Source of the DNA: Enhydrobacter sp.
Lineage (GTDB): Bacteria > Pseudomonadota > Alphaproteobacteria > Reyranellales > Reyranellaceae
Reading direction: 5' to 3'
Length of the DNA stretch: 64,000 nt
Assembly (NCBI GenBank): GCA_025808875.1
Contig: CP075528.1
Location: 4,338,473-4,402,472, forward strand
The translations under genes were made by a program, and so were the position numbers. The stretch's first letter is position 1, and each line of letters opens with the position of its first letter. The notes below the pieces were generated by a model. It had not been told where the DNA came from and made no database searches. It worked only from the letters and a program-made list of their open reading frames with translations. Shown here piece after piece: positions 50,504 to 59,540 of the stretch.

Positions 50504-51723
50504 CCGCGGCGTCCCACCAGCCACCGGTTGGAAAGCAGGCACAGCACGCCCGCGATGCCCATCGCCGTCGTCATGGGCGCGATGGTGCCGTCGAGCGTCT
50601 GGCCGACGATGGCGCCGAACAGCGCGCCCATGCCGAACTGCAGTACGCCGATCAGCGACGACGCCGTCCCTGCCATGTGCGGGTAGCGCTGCAGCGCCAT
50701 CGCCATGGCGTTGGGACCGATCAGGCTGATGGTGGCGATCTGCGGCGCGAAGCAGAGCAGGAACGGCCACAGGCCGATGGTGCCGTGGCGCGCCTCGATG
50801 AAGCCCATGACCAGCGCCGCCGGCCCCACGACCGCCGGCACGATGACGGCGTGGCGCAGGATCTTGCCGGCACCGAACACCGGCGCGAACCGGGCGTTGA
50901 GCAGGCTGCCGATGGTCATGAACACCACCATGCCACCGAAGACCAGACCGTAGGCGCGCGGCGCGATGCCATAAGTCTCGATCAGCACGAAGGGCGAGCC
51001 CGACAGGAACGAGAACAGCGCGGCGAACTGAAAGGCACCGGTGAAGGCGTAGCCCATGAAGGCGCGATGGCGAAGCAGTTCGCCGAAACGCTTCAGCACC
51101 GAGCCGATCCGCAGCGGCTGGCGGTACTCGGGCCTGAGCGTCTCCGGCAGGCGCAGCCAGGCCGCCAGGAAGGCGACCACGCCGATCGCCGCCAACACCC
51201 AGAAGATCGCGCGCCAGCCCAGGTACCAGAGCACCTGCCCGCCGATCAGCGGCGCCAGCATGGGCGCGATCGAGGTGCAGGCCATCATCAGCGACATGGC
51301 GCGCGCCGCCTGATCCTTTTCGGCGAGGTCGCGCACCATGGTGCGCGCCAGCACGACGCCGCCGCATGCCGCCAGCCCCTGCAGGACGCGCAGGGTGACG
51401 AGGTGGCCCGCCGCGGCGGCGAAGGCGCAGCCCGCGCTGGCCAACACGTAGATCGCGAGGCCGACCAGGATCACCGGTCGGCGGCCGAAGCGGTCGCCCG
51501 CCGGCCCGTAGAATATCTGCCCGGCACCGAAGGCAATCATGAAGGCCGAGAGCGTGAGCTGGATGTCGCCCGCCGTGCCCTTGAGATCGCTGGCGATCAC
51601 CGGCAGGGCGGGCAGATACATGTCGATGGAAAGCGGCGTGAAGGCCGAAAGAAGGGCCAGCAGCACCAACAGGAGCGGCGTCAGGGTCGGGCGGGTCGCC
51701 GCTGGAGCTGTTGGAGAGTTCAT
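50500..51723 (-). CDS. Bcr/CflA family multidrug efflux MFS transporter
   Basis: A 407-residue, twelve-helix drug/proton antiporter. FTPLSIDMYLPALPVIASDL (about 28-47) is the Bcr/CflA signature, YGPAGDRFGRRPVILVG is the MFS loop 2-3 motif, and VLARTMVRDL follows. It converges on the WD40 gene with a four-base overlap and diverges from the moeB-like gene. The exported drug is unknown. Confidence 0.92.
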   Translation of the reverse strand: MNSPTAPAATRPTLTPLLLVLLALLSAFTPLSIDMYLPALPVIASDLKGTAGDIQLTLSAFMIAFGAGQIFYGPAGDRFGRRPVILVGLAIYVLASAGCAFAAAAGHLVTLRVLQGLAACGGVVLARTMVRDLAEKDQAARAMSLMMACTSIAPMLAPLIGGQVLWYLGWRAIFWVLAAIGVVAFLAAWLRLPETLRPEYRQPLRIGSVLKRFGELLRHRAFMGYAFTGAFQFAALFSFLSGSPFVLIETYGIAPRAYGLVFGGMVVFMTIGSLLNARFAPVFGAGKILRHAVIVPAVVGPAALVMGFIEARHGTIGLWPFLLCFAPQIATISLIGPNAMAMALQRYPHMAGTASSLIGVLQFGMGALFGAIVGQTLDGTIAPMTTAMGIAGVLCLLSNRWLVGRRG

Positions 51724-51763
51724 AGGCGCGTCGGCTCTATAGCCGACATGCTATAAGCGGGCC

Positions 51764-52534
51764 ATGTCGCTGCCCGACATGACGGAAATGCAGATACGGC
51801 GCTACGCCCGGCACATCGTGCTGGCCGAGATCGGCGGCGTCGGCCAGGCGCGACTGATCGCCGCGCGCGTGCTGGTGGTGGGCGCCGGCGGGCTCGGCGC
51901 GCCCCTGCTGCAATATCTTGCGGCGGCGGGGATCGGCGCCTTGGGCGTGATCGACGACGACACGGTCGATCTCTCCAACCTGCAGCGCCAGGTCATCCAT
52001 CGCACCTCCGACATTGGCCTGCCCAAGGTCGAAAGCGCCCATCGCGCGCTGGCCGACATCAACCCCGAGGTCCGCGTGGTCATGCATCCGCGACGCCTCA
52101 CCGAAGCCAATGTCGACCAGATCATCGCCGGCTATGAGATCGTGGCCGACGGCAGCGACAACTTCGCCACGCGCTATCTGCTGAACGACGCCTGCTATCG
52201 CCTCAAGAAGACTCTGGTTTCCGCGGCGATACTTCGTTTCGACGGCCAGATCTCGACCTACAAGGCGTGGCGCGGCGCGGGCCATCCCTGCCTGCGCTGC
52301 ATCTTTCCGGCGGCACCGTCGGAAGATGCCGTGCCGTCCTGCGCACAGGCCGGCGTTCTGGGGGCGCTGGCCGGCACGCTCGGCTCCCTGCAGGCGACCG
52401 AGGTGGTCAAGGAGGTCCTGGGCATCGGCCGCTCGCTGTCGGGCCGGCTGCTGACCTACGACGCGCTCGACGGCTCGTTCGAGGAGATGGCGATCACCAA
52501 ACGCCCCGATTGCCCAACCTGCGGGACCGCATGA
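51764..52534 (+). CDS. moeB: MoeB/ThiF/HesA family adenylyltransferase
   Basis: A 256-residue E1-like enzyme that adenylates the C-terminal glycine of a ubiquitin-like sulfur carrier. The nucleotide motif VVGAGGLGAP (38-47), RQVIH (76-80), active-site C193 (PSCAQAG) and zinc-binding C176/C179 and C250/C253 are present. There is no C-terminal rhodanese domain, matching bacterial MoeB length. The stop overlaps the start of a DsrE-like gene. Molybdopterin synthesis is a likely role and fits the Mo hydroxylase in this window, but no carrier gene is adjacent. Confidence 0.88.
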   Translation: MSLPDMTEMQIRRYARHIVLAEIGGVGQARLIAARVLVVGAGGLGAPLLQYLAAAGIGALGVIDDDTVDLSNLQRQVIHRTSDIGLPKVESAHRALADINPEVRVVMHPRRLTEANVDQIIAGYEIVADGSDNFATRYLLNDACYRLKKTLVSAAILRFDGQISTYKAWRGAGHPCLRCIFPAAPSEDAVPSCAQAGVLGALAGTLGSLQATEVVKEVLGIGRSLSGRLLTYDALDGSFEEMAITKRPDCPTCGTA

Positions 52535-52914
52535 ACGGCGTCTCGGTCATCGTCCGTTCCGGCGACTACGAGAGCGCCCACTATGCGCTGGCGCTGGCGA
52601 GTGCGGCGCTCGCGGTCAACAAGCCCGCCGTGCTGTTCTTCACCATGAACGGCATCCGCGCCCTGACCGGCCCGCCGGCGCGGCTCGACGAGTGGGGCCG
52701 CGACGCGCTCTATCGCGAGCGCGGCATCGGCGATTTCGAGACCCTGCTGCAGGCCTGTGTCGAGCTCGGCGCGAAGTTCATCGTCTGCGAGATGGGACTG
52801 CGCGCGCTCGCCATCGACGCGGGCGAACTGCGTGCCGACGTCCCGGTCACGATCGCCGGCATCGTGACCCTGCTGGAAGAGACCAGAGCCGGCATGCATT
52901 TGATTTCACTGTAG
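52531..52914 (+). CDS. DsrE-like protein
   Basis: A 127-residue protein with the DsrE/F/TusD-like fold. VSVIVRSGDYESAHYALALA (about 4-23), VLFFTMNGIRAL and KFIVCEMGLRAL with C86 are visible. C76 is a second cysteine. In relatives a cysteine at the C86 position carries persulfide sulfur. Coupling to the MoeB-like E1 by ATGA overlap suggests a sulfur-transfer pair. That link is inferred from position. Confidence 0.8.
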   Translation: MNGVSVIVRSGDYESAHYALALASAALAVNKPAVLFFTMNGIRALTGPPARLDEWGRDALYRERGIGDFETLLQACVELGAKFIVCEMGLRALAIDAGELRADVPVTIAGIVTLLEETRAGMHLISL

Positions 52915-52932
52915 AGACACTCGGGAGACTTC

Positions 52933-53910
52933 ATGACATCCGCCGCCTTCGACGTGCTGGGAATCGGCAACGCCATCGTCGACGTCATCAGCCATGCCGA
53001 CGATGCCTTCCTGCGCAAGCACGCGTTGGCCAAGGGCGCCATGACCCTGATCGACGAGGCGCGCGCGGAGGCCCTCTACGCCGCGATGGGGCCTGGCGTG
53101 GAGATCTCCGGCGGCTCGTGCGGCAACACCATGGCGGGCGTCGCCTCGCTCGGCGGCAAGGGCGCCTACATCGGCAAGGTGCGAGACGACCAGCTCGGCG
53201 CCGTGTTCGGCCACGACATCCGCGCGGCCGGTGTCACCTTCGACACCGCGCAGGCGACCGAGGGGCCGGCGACGGCGCGCTGCCTGATCCTGGTGACGCC
53301 CGACGCACAACGCACCATGAACACCTATCTCGGCGCCTGCACTCGCCTCGGTCCCGCCGACATCGACGTCGCGCGCGTGGCCGCCGCGCGGGTCACCTAC
53401 GTCGAGGGCTATCTGTGGGACGAGCCGGCGGCCAAGCAGGCGGTGCTGAAGGCGTTCGACGCCGCGCACGCGGCCGGCCGGCAGGTTTCGATAACGCTGT
53501 CGGATTCGTTCTGCGTCGACCGCTATCGCGCCGAGTTCCTCGAGCTGGTGCGCAGCAAGGTCGACATCCTGTTCGCCAACGAAGCCGAGATCAAATCGCT
53601 CTACCAGGTCGACGATTTCGACAAGGCCGTTGCCGCCGCGCGCAAGGACGCCAAGATCGCCGCCGTCACGCGCAGCGAGAAGGGCTCGGTGGTGGTCAAG
53701 GGCGGCGAGACCCACGCCGTGCCGGCCGCGCCGGTCGGCAGGGTGGTCGACACGACGGGCGCGGGCGATCTCTACGCGGCGGGCTTCCTATTTGGCCTGA
53801 CGCACGGCAAGCCGCTGCCCGAATGCGCGCGGCTGGGCGGCATCGCCGCCGCCGAAGTGATCTCCCATGTCGGCGCGCGGCCGGAGAAGCCGCTGAAGGA
53901 CCTGATTTGA
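52933..53910 (+). CDS. PfkB family carbohydrate kinase, adenosine kinase-type
   Basis: A 325-residue PfkB-family kinase. The opening FDVLGIGNAIVDVISHADD, the GG motif GGSCGNTMAGVASLGGKGAY (about 57-76) and the catalytic anion-hole motif DTTGAGDLYAAGFL (about 275-288) resemble bacterial adenosine kinases. Adenosine or another nucleoside or sugar is likely. Overlap with the permease-like gene as TTGA suggests linked expression. Confidence 0.88.
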   Translation: MTSAAFDVLGIGNAIVDVISHADDAFLRKHALAKGAMTLIDEARAEALYAAMGPGVEISGGSCGNTMAGVASLGGKGAYIGKVRDDQLGAVFGHDIRAAGVTFDTAQATEGPATARCLILVTPDAQRTMNTYLGACTRLGPADIDVARVAAARVTYVEGYLWDEPAAKQAVLKAFDAAHAAGRQVSITLSDSFCVDRYRAEFLELVRSKVDILFANEAEIKSLYQVDDFDKAVAAARKDAKIAAVTRSEKGSVVVKGGETHAVPAAPVGRVVDTTGAGDLYAAGFLFGLTHGKPLPECARLGGIAAAEVISHVGARPEKPLKDLI

Positions 53911-55313
53911 CCACAGTCGCCGACAAACGCAGCTGGCGCGAGACGCTGGCGACCTACACGCATCCGCGCGTCGTCCAGCTGCTGTTCCTAGGCTTCTCGG
54001 CCGGGCTGCCGTTCCTGCTGGTCTTCTCCACGCTCTCGGCGTGGCTGCGCGAGTTCGGTATCAGCCGCACCGCGATCGGTTTCATCTCGTGGATCGGCAT
54101 CACCTACTCCTTCAAGTTCGTGTGGTCGCCCGTGGTCGACCGCGTGCCGCTGCCGCTGCTCACCGCCTGGCTCGGCCGGCGGCGCTCGTGGATGCTGCTG
54201 GCGCAGTCCGGCATCGCGCTCGGTCTGCTCGCCATGTCGTTCTGCGACCCACGCAAGGATCTGTGGTGGCTGGTCGTGTTCGCGCTGGTCGTCGCCTTTT
54301 GCTCGGCAACCCAGGACATCGCGCTCGACGCCTTCCGCATCGAGGCGACCGACGAAAGCCTGCAGGGCGCCACCGCCGCGACCTACCAGCTCGGCTATCG
54401 CATCGCCGTGCTGGCCGCCGGCGCGGGCGCGCTCTACATCGCCGAATTCGGCTCCTGGCCCGTCGCCTACCGGGCGATGGCGGCCCTCGGCCTGGTCGGC
54501 ATCCTCACCACGCTCTCGATCGCCGAACCCGCTCGGCGCGTCGCCGCGGGCACCGACGAGCGTGAGGGCAAGCTGGCCGAGTTCGCCGCCCGGCTCGGCC
54601 GTCTGCCGTCGGGGCTGCAGCCGGCGCTGGTCTTCGTCTACGGCGCCATCGTCTGCCCGTTCGTCGACTTCTTCGTGCGCTACCGCTGGCACGGCCTCGT
54701 GCTGCTGGCCTTCATCGGCCTGTTCCGCCTGAGCGACATCGCCATGGGCGTGATGGCCAACCCGTTCTACATCGACATGGGCTTCTCGCTGTCGCAGATC
54801 GCCAACGTGACGAAGCTCTACGGCTTCGTCATGTCGATCGCCGGCGCCCTGCTGGGCGGCGCGCTGGTTTTCCGCGTCGGCGCGCCGCGGCTCCTGGTGC
54901 CCGCGGTCATCCTGATCGCGGGATCGAACCTCACCTTCGCCTGGCTCGCCTGGGTCGGTACGCCGGACACCTCGATCCTGACCGTTGCCATCAGCGTCGA
55001 CAATCTGGTGAGCGGCATGGCGGGCTCGATCTTCATCGCCTTCCTGTCGGGCCTGACCAACGCCGCCTACACGGCAACGCAGTACGCGCTCTTCAGCTCG
55101 ATCATGACCCTGCCCGGCAAGTTGATCGCCGGCTACTCGGGCTGGATCGTCGATAGCCTGCAGGCCAGCCTCGCCGCCACCGCCAAGTTCGCGGGCTACG
55201 CGGTGTTCTTCGTCTACACCACCGCGCTCGGCCTGCCAGCACTGGTGCTGGCGGTGCTGGTGCTGCACCACTTCCAAAAAGAAACCCCTCCTTCGGAGAA
55301 GGAGGGGCAGTAA
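53907..55313 (+). CDS. AmpG-like MFS permease
   Basis: A 468-residue, 12-14-helix protein with TTG start at 53907, overlapping the kinase stop. LLFLGFSAGLPFLLVFSTLS (about 23-42) and ATQDIALDAFRIE (about 136-148) are the AmpG signatures. It probably imports anhydromuropeptides for cell-wall recycling. Its last codons (KETPPSEKEGQ) translate a palindrome at 55285-55307, so a repeat has been recruited into the tail or has replaced an older end. Confidence 0.87.
   Translation: MTTVADKRSWRETLATYTHPRVVQLLFLGFSAGLPFLLVFSTLSAWLREFGISRTAIGFISWIGITYSFKFVWSPVVDRVPLPLLTAWLGRRRSWMLLAQSGIALGLLAMSFCDPRKDLWWLVVFALVVAFCSATQDIALDAFRIEATDESLQGATAATYQLGYRIAVLAAGAGALYIAEFGSWPVAYRAMAALGLVGILTTLSIAEPARRVAAGTDEREGKLAEFAARLGRLPSGLQPALVFVYGAIVCPFVDFFVRYRWHGLVLLAFIGLFRLSDIAMGVMANPFYIDMGFSLSQIANVTKLYGFVMSIAGALLGGALVFRVGAPRLLVPAVILIAGSNLTFAWLAWVGTPDTSILTVAISVDNLVSGMAGSIFIAFLSGLTNAAYTATQYALFSSIMTLPGKLIAGYSGWIVDSLQASLAATAKFAGYAVFFVYTTALGLPALVLAVLVLHHFQKETPPSEKEGQ
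55285..55307. repeat. CCCCTCCTTC hairpin at the AmpG-like gene end
   Basis: Perfect 10-base arms CCCCTCCTTC (55285-55294) and GAAGGAGGGG (55298-55307) with a three-base loop. It lies inside the last codons of the coding sequence, just before TAA 55311-55313. No T-run follows, so it may act as a 3' stabilising hairpin rather than a terminator. Confidence 0.65.
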
Positions 55314-55479
55314 TGTCGGCGCGGGGTGTCTCCGTGCCGGGGGAACCTACCCGTTCCGGAGCGGGGCGTGGGGGTGCCGGCCCGAAGCGGGTGAGCGTGG
55401 TGTAGGGCGTCCACGCTACAAAACCGTGACTGGGGGTGTGGAAAACTCCTTGCCAGGGGCGCTACACCGACGCGTACCG

Positions 55480-56220
55480 CTAACCCTGCGCGTCGAGCGC
55501 GTAGCCGGCGGCGCGGACGGTGCGAATGAGGTCGGTGCCGTGCTCGCCGTTGAGCGCGATACGCAGGCGGCGGATATGCACGTCGACGGTGCGCGCCTCG
55601 ACATAGACGTCCTTGCCCCACACCGCGTCGAGCAGCTGCTCGCGGCTGAAGACGCGGCCGGGATGCTCCATGAAATGGCGCAGCAGGCGGAACTCGGTCG
55701 GACCCAGATGCACCGGCTTGCCGGCGCGCACCACCCGATGCGCCACCAGATCCATCACCAGGTCGGCGTAGGTCAGCGCTTCGTCGGCGAGGGCCGGCCG
55801 GATGCGGCGCAGCACGGCGCGAATGCGCGCCACCAGCTCGGTCGGCGAGAACGGCTTGGCGACGTAATCGTCGGCGCCGGCGTCGAGCCCGCGCACGCGA
55901 TCGCCCTCCTCGCCGCGCGCCGTCAGCATGATGATCGGGATGTTGGCGGTCGCGGTCTGGCGGCGCAGCTGGCGGCACACCTCGATGCCCGACATCAGGG
56001 GCAGCATCCAGTCGAGCAGGATGAGGTCGGGTGCGTCTTCCTGCACCGAGGCGATGGCCTCCTCGCCGTCGTGTGCGACGCCGACGCGGAAGCCCGATTG
56101 CTCGAGGTTGTAGCGCAGCAGCTCGACCAGCGCCGTCTCGTCCTCGACGATCAGCACGCGCGGCTTGAGCGCCACACCCTGCGTCTCGCGCCGCGAGGGG
56201 GACGTCGCCGCCACGCTCAT
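55480..56220 (-). CDS. phoB: Phosphate regulon response regulator PhoB
   Basis: A 246-residue OmpR/PhoB-type regulator. A short N-terminal extension (about 18 residues) precedes the receiver, with phosphoacceptor D70 (ILLDWMLPLMSG) and lysine in VAKPFSP. The winged helix (about 145-240) has LGPTEFRLLRHFMEHPGRV and ARTVDVHIRRLRIAL. It is last in the pst-pho operon, overlapping phoU by ATGA. It binds Pho boxes such as 63312-63329. Confidence 0.95.
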   Translation of the reverse strand: MSVAATSPSRRETQGVALKPRVLIVEDETALVELLRYNLEQSGFRVGVAHDGEEAIASVQEDAPDLILLDWMLPLMSGIEVCRQLRRQTATANIPIIMLTARGEEGDRVRGLDAGADDYVAKPFSPTELVARIRAVLRRIRPALADEALTYADLVMDLVAHRVVRAGKPVHLGPTEFRLLRHFMEHPGRVFSREQLLDAVWGKDVYVEARTVDVHIRRLRIALNGEHGTDLIRTVRAAGYALDAQG

Positions 56221-56930
56221 GCCACGCCGCCCGCGGTGTAGATCGAGGCGCTGCCCTTCGGCCGGGCCTCGGCGAAGCTCTGGCCGGTCTTCCGGAAAGC
56301 CACCAGCTCGGCGATATTGGTGACGTGGTCGCCGGCGCGCTCGATGTTCTTGGCCATGAACATCAGGTGTGTGCAGGCGGTGATGTTGCGCGGATCTTCC
56401 ATCATGTAGGTCAGCAGCTCGCGGAACAGACCAGTGTAGACGTGGTCGATCTCCTCGTCGCGCTGCCAGACGTCGCGCGCCTTGTCGACATCCTCGTCGG
56501 CGAAGGCATCGAGCACGTCTTTGAGCGCGGTACGCACCAGGCGCCCCAGCCGGTCGATGCCGGCGACCGCCGATGCCGGCGCATTGCCCTGGGTCAGCAC
56601 CAGGCTGCGCTTGGCGGTGTTCTTGGCATAGTCAGCGATGCGCTCAAGCGCGGCGGCGATCTTGATCGACGACAGGATCACCCGAAGATCGACCGCCATC
56701 GGCTGGCGCAGCGCCAGCATCTTGACGGTCTGCTCCTGGACGGCGGTGTCGAGGGCGTCGACGCGGGCGTCGTCGGCGATCACCTGCTCGGCGACCGCGG
56801 TATCGCGCTCGCGCACGGCGACCAACGCACGGGTGAACTGACTCTCGGCCAGGCCGCCCATCTCGCTGAGGGAGGCGTTCAGGCGCTCGAGCTCCTCGTC
56901 GAAGCGCTTCAGCATGTGGTCGCTCGCCAT
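56217..56930 (-). CDS. phoU: Phosphate transport system regulatory protein PhoU
   Basis: A 237-residue all-helical protein with two three-helix PhoU repeats. LKRFDEELERLNASLSEMGG opens it, and the metal-binding-type motifs ERIADYAKNTAKRS and MAKNIERAGDHVTNIAEL are clear. The start at 56930 (MASDHMLKRF) avoids a weak upstream extension. It lies 16 bases after pstB and overlaps phoB. It links Pst activity to PhoR. Confidence 0.95.
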   Translation of the reverse strand: MASDHMLKRFDEELERLNASLSEMGGLAESQFTRALVAVRERDTAVAEQVIADDARVDALDTAVQEQTVKMLALRQPMAVDLRVILSSIKIAAALERIADYAKNTAKRSLVLTQGNAPASAVAGIDRLGRLVRTALKDVLDAFADEDVDKARDVWQRDEEIDHVYTGLFRELLTYMMEDPRNITACTHLMFMAKNIERAGDHVTNIAELVAFRKTGQSFAEARPKGSASIYTAGGVA

Positions 56931-56946
56931 GGCTCGTCCTTCTCGT

Positions 56947-57762
56947 TCAGCCGAAACGGCCGGTGATGTAGGCCTGCGTGCGATCGGCCTTGGGGGTGGT
57001 GAACATGACATCGGTGGCGCCGTACTCGACGAGCCGGCCCAGATACATGAAGGCGGTGTTGTTCGACACGCGCGCCGCCTGCTGCATGTTGTGGGTGACG
57101 ATGACGATCGTGTAGTGACCGGCGAGCTCGTCGATCAACTCCTCGATTCGCGAAGTGGCGATCGGGTCGAGCGCCGAGCACGGCTCGTCCATCAGCAGCA
57201 CCTCCGGGTCGCCGGCGATGGCGCGGGCGATGCACAGGCGCTGCTGCTGGCCGCCCGACATGCCGAGCGCACTCTCGTGCAGGCGATCCTTGACCTCGTC
57301 CCACAGCGCCGACCCGCGCAGAGAGCGTTCGACCGTCTCCTCGAGGACCGTCTTGTTGGTCACGCCGTCGACGCGCAGCGGATAGATCACGTTCTCGAAG
57401 ATCGACATTGGGAACGGATTGGGCTTCTGGAAAACCATGCCCATGCGCTTGCGCAGGGCGATGACGTCGACACCCGGCCCGTAGATGTCGCGGCCGTCGA
57501 TCTTCATCTGGCCCGAGATGCGCAACCCGTCGATGAGATCGTTCATGCGATTGATCGATCGCAGGAGGGTCGACTTGCCACAGCCCGACGGTCCGATCAG
57601 TGCCGTGACCAGGCCGCGCTCGACCTGCAGAGAGTTGCCGTAGAGCGCCTGCTTCTCGCTGTACCACAGCGAGAACGTGTCGATGTCGAGCGCCGCGCCT
57701 TTTTCGCCGCGCACCGGATGGTACACGGTCTTGTCGAATTCGATCTGGCTGCCGTCGGGCAT
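56947..57762 (-). CDS. pstB: Phosphate ABC transporter ATP-binding protein PstB
   Basis: A 271-residue ATPase. Walker A is GPSGCGKST (57-65), the signature SGGQQQRLCIARA and Walker B VLLMDEPCSALDPIA are complete, and the PstB-specific FQKPNPFPMSI is present. An N-terminal extension of about 25 residues precedes the usual start. It powers phosphate uptake through PstCA. Confidence 0.97.
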   Translation of the reverse strand: MPDGSQIEFDKTVYHPVRGEKGAALDIDTFSLWYSEKQALYGNSLQVERGLVTALIGPSGCGKSTLLRSINRMNDLIDGLRISGQMKIDGRDIYGPGVDVIALRKRMGMVFQKPNPFPMSIFENVIYPLRVDGVTNKTVLEETVERSLRGSALWDEVKDRLHESALGMSGGQQQRLCIARAIAGDPEVLLMDEPCSALDPIATSRIEELIDELAGHYTIVIVTHNMQQAARVSNNTAFMYLGRLVEYGATDVMFTTPKADRTQAYITGRFG

Positions 57763-57778
57763 GGGAGACTCCCGGACT

Positions 57779-59521
57779 CTAGAACTGGCTGCCGGCGAAG
57801 CGCCGGCGCAGGCGGTTGCGGATGTAGATCGCCGACGCGTTCATGACGACGATCAGAAGGATGAGCAGCAGCGTGGTAACGAACACCATCGGCTTGCCGG
57901 CCTCCGAATTGCGCGACTGGAAACCGACGTCGTAGATGTGGAACCCGAGGTGCATGAAGCTGCGCTCGAGATGGATGAAGGGGAAGTAGCCGTCGATCGG
58001 CAGCTCGGGCGCGAGCTTGACGACGCCCACCAGCATGAGTGGTGCCACCTCGCCCGCGCCGCGCGCCATCGCCAGGATGATGCCGGTCATGATGCCGGGC
58101 ATGGCGCGCGGCAGCACGATGCGCCGGATGGTCTGCCACTTGGAGGCACCGCAGGCGAGCGAGCCCTCGCGCATGGAGCGCGGCACCGCGGCCAGCGCCT
58201 CCTCGGTGGCCACGATGACCACCGGCACGGTCAGCAGCGCGAGCGTCAGAGAGGCCCAGAACAGGCCGCCCGTGCCGAATGTCGGGCTCGGCAGGCGCTC
58301 TGGGAAGAACGCCTGATCGATCGTGCCTCCGACGAGGTAGGCGAAGAAGCCGAGGCCGAACACGCCGTAAACGATGGAGGGCACGCCCGCCAGATTGTTG
58401 ACCGAGATGCGCACCACGGCGACGAGCCGCCCCTGCCTGGCGTATTCGCGCAGATAGAGCGCGGTGATGACACCGAACGGAGCCACGAAGATGACCAGGA
58501 GCAAGGTCATCGCCACGGTGCCGAAGATGGCCGGCAGGATGCCGCCCTCCGTGTTGGCTTCGCGCGGTTCGGTCGACAGGAACTCCCACCAGCGGCCGAA
58601 GTAAACGCCGAGCTTGTCAAAGAAGGACAGGTCGTTGGGCCGATAGAAGCGCACGACCGCCGACAGAGGCACGGTCTTTTCCTTGCCGCCGATCTCGGCG
58701 AAGGTGACGGTGTCCTTGGCATCCTCGGCGCGCAGCGCCTGGGCCCGCTTCGACAGCTCCTGAAAGCGCTCCTGCAGCGCCGCGCTCTGCTGATCGAGCC
58801 GCCGTTGGGCGGCCCTGTAGGCGTCGCTGCCGGTTCCGTCCGACAACTCGATCCGGCGCAACCGCAAGCGCTCCTTCTCGATCGTGTGATTGACGTCGCC
58901 GATCAGATCGCGCTCGATGTGGCGGATCGCCTCCCAGCGGGCCCGCGCCGCACGATGGGCTGCCGCCAGTCCCAATGGCGAAAGACGATCGGCCGGCACA
59001 GGATGGCCGTTCACCGTCGCCGCCTTGATCCGGCCGATCAACGCACCCCATTCCAGACGCTCGACATAGACCATGTCAGCCGGCCGCTCCATGGACGCGA
59101 CGTCGTAGTCGGGCACCCAGCGGAAATCGTCGTTGTAGATATCGTAGTTGCCGATGCGGAACAGGGTCCTCTCGGCGAAGCCGTCGTTGCGGGCAATCGC
59201 CGCGCGCCGGTCGGGGGGCACCTTGGCGAGCTGCTCCGCGGTGACGCGAAAGCTCTCGCTGCGGAACGGCTCACCGGCCACCATCGTGCCGTCGACGAGG
59301 CGAACCACCTCGACGGGCTTCGGCCAGAACGTCACCAGCCCGTTCCAGAAAACCAGAGCCAACAGCCCGAAGATCAGCACGCAGCCGAGCGCCAACGCGC
59401 CGCCCAGCGCCCACTGGAAGGGCTCGCCGACGGCGCTGAGGTCGGAGGCATGGGCGCGCCGATAGACGCCGGTGCGCGCCTTCTCGACGGGGGCGGCAGA
59501 CTCTATGTTGGCGACGGTCAT
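57779..59521 (-). CDS. pstA: Phosphate ABC transporter permease PstA with large extracytoplasmic insertion
   Basis: A 580-residue permease, about twice the usual 280-300 residues. TM1 lies at about 38-62. A soluble domain of about 240-270 residues follows, ending with a predicted coiled coil (RRLDQQSAALQERFQELSKR). The conserved permease core begins near residue 330 (ILPAIFGTVAMTLLLVIFV) and includes the EAA-type loop with GASKWQTIRRIVLP. The start at 59521 (MTVANIESA) was preferred to a longer frame. The extra domain lies between TM1 and the core, in the periplasm. Confidence 0.9.
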   Translation of the reverse strand: MTVANIESAAPVEKARTGVYRRAHASDLSAVGEPFQWALGGALALGCVLIFGLLALVFWNGLVTFWPKPVEVVRLVDGTMVAGEPFRSESFRVTAEQLAKVPPDRRAAIARNDGFAERTLFRIGNYDIYNDDFRWVPDYDVASMERPADMVYVERLEWGALIGRIKAATVNGHPVPADRLSPLGLAAAHRAARARWEAIRHIERDLIGDVNHTIEKERLRLRRIELSDGTGSDAYRAAQRRLDQQSAALQERFQELSKRAQALRAEDAKDTVTFAEIGGKEKTVPLSAVVRFYRPNDLSFFDKLGVYFGRWWEFLSTEPREANTEGGILPAIFGTVAMTLLLVIFVAPFGVITALYLREYARQGRLVAVVRISVNNLAGVPSIVYGVFGLGFFAYLVGGTIDQAFFPERLPSPTFGTGGLFWASLTLALLTVPVVIVATEEALAAVPRSMREGSLACGASKWQTIRRIVLPRAMPGIMTGIILAMARGAGEVAPLMLVGVVKLAPELPIDGYFPFIHLERSFMHLGFHIYDVGFQSRNSEAGKPMVFVTTLLLILLIVVMNASAIYIRNRLRRRFAGSQF

Positions 59522-59540
59522 ACCCGTTCTCCCCGGCCGG

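Noticed and set aside
55314..55479. Possible small gene between the AmpG-like gene and phoB
   Set aside because: GC-rich sequence with no frame supported by a ribosome site.
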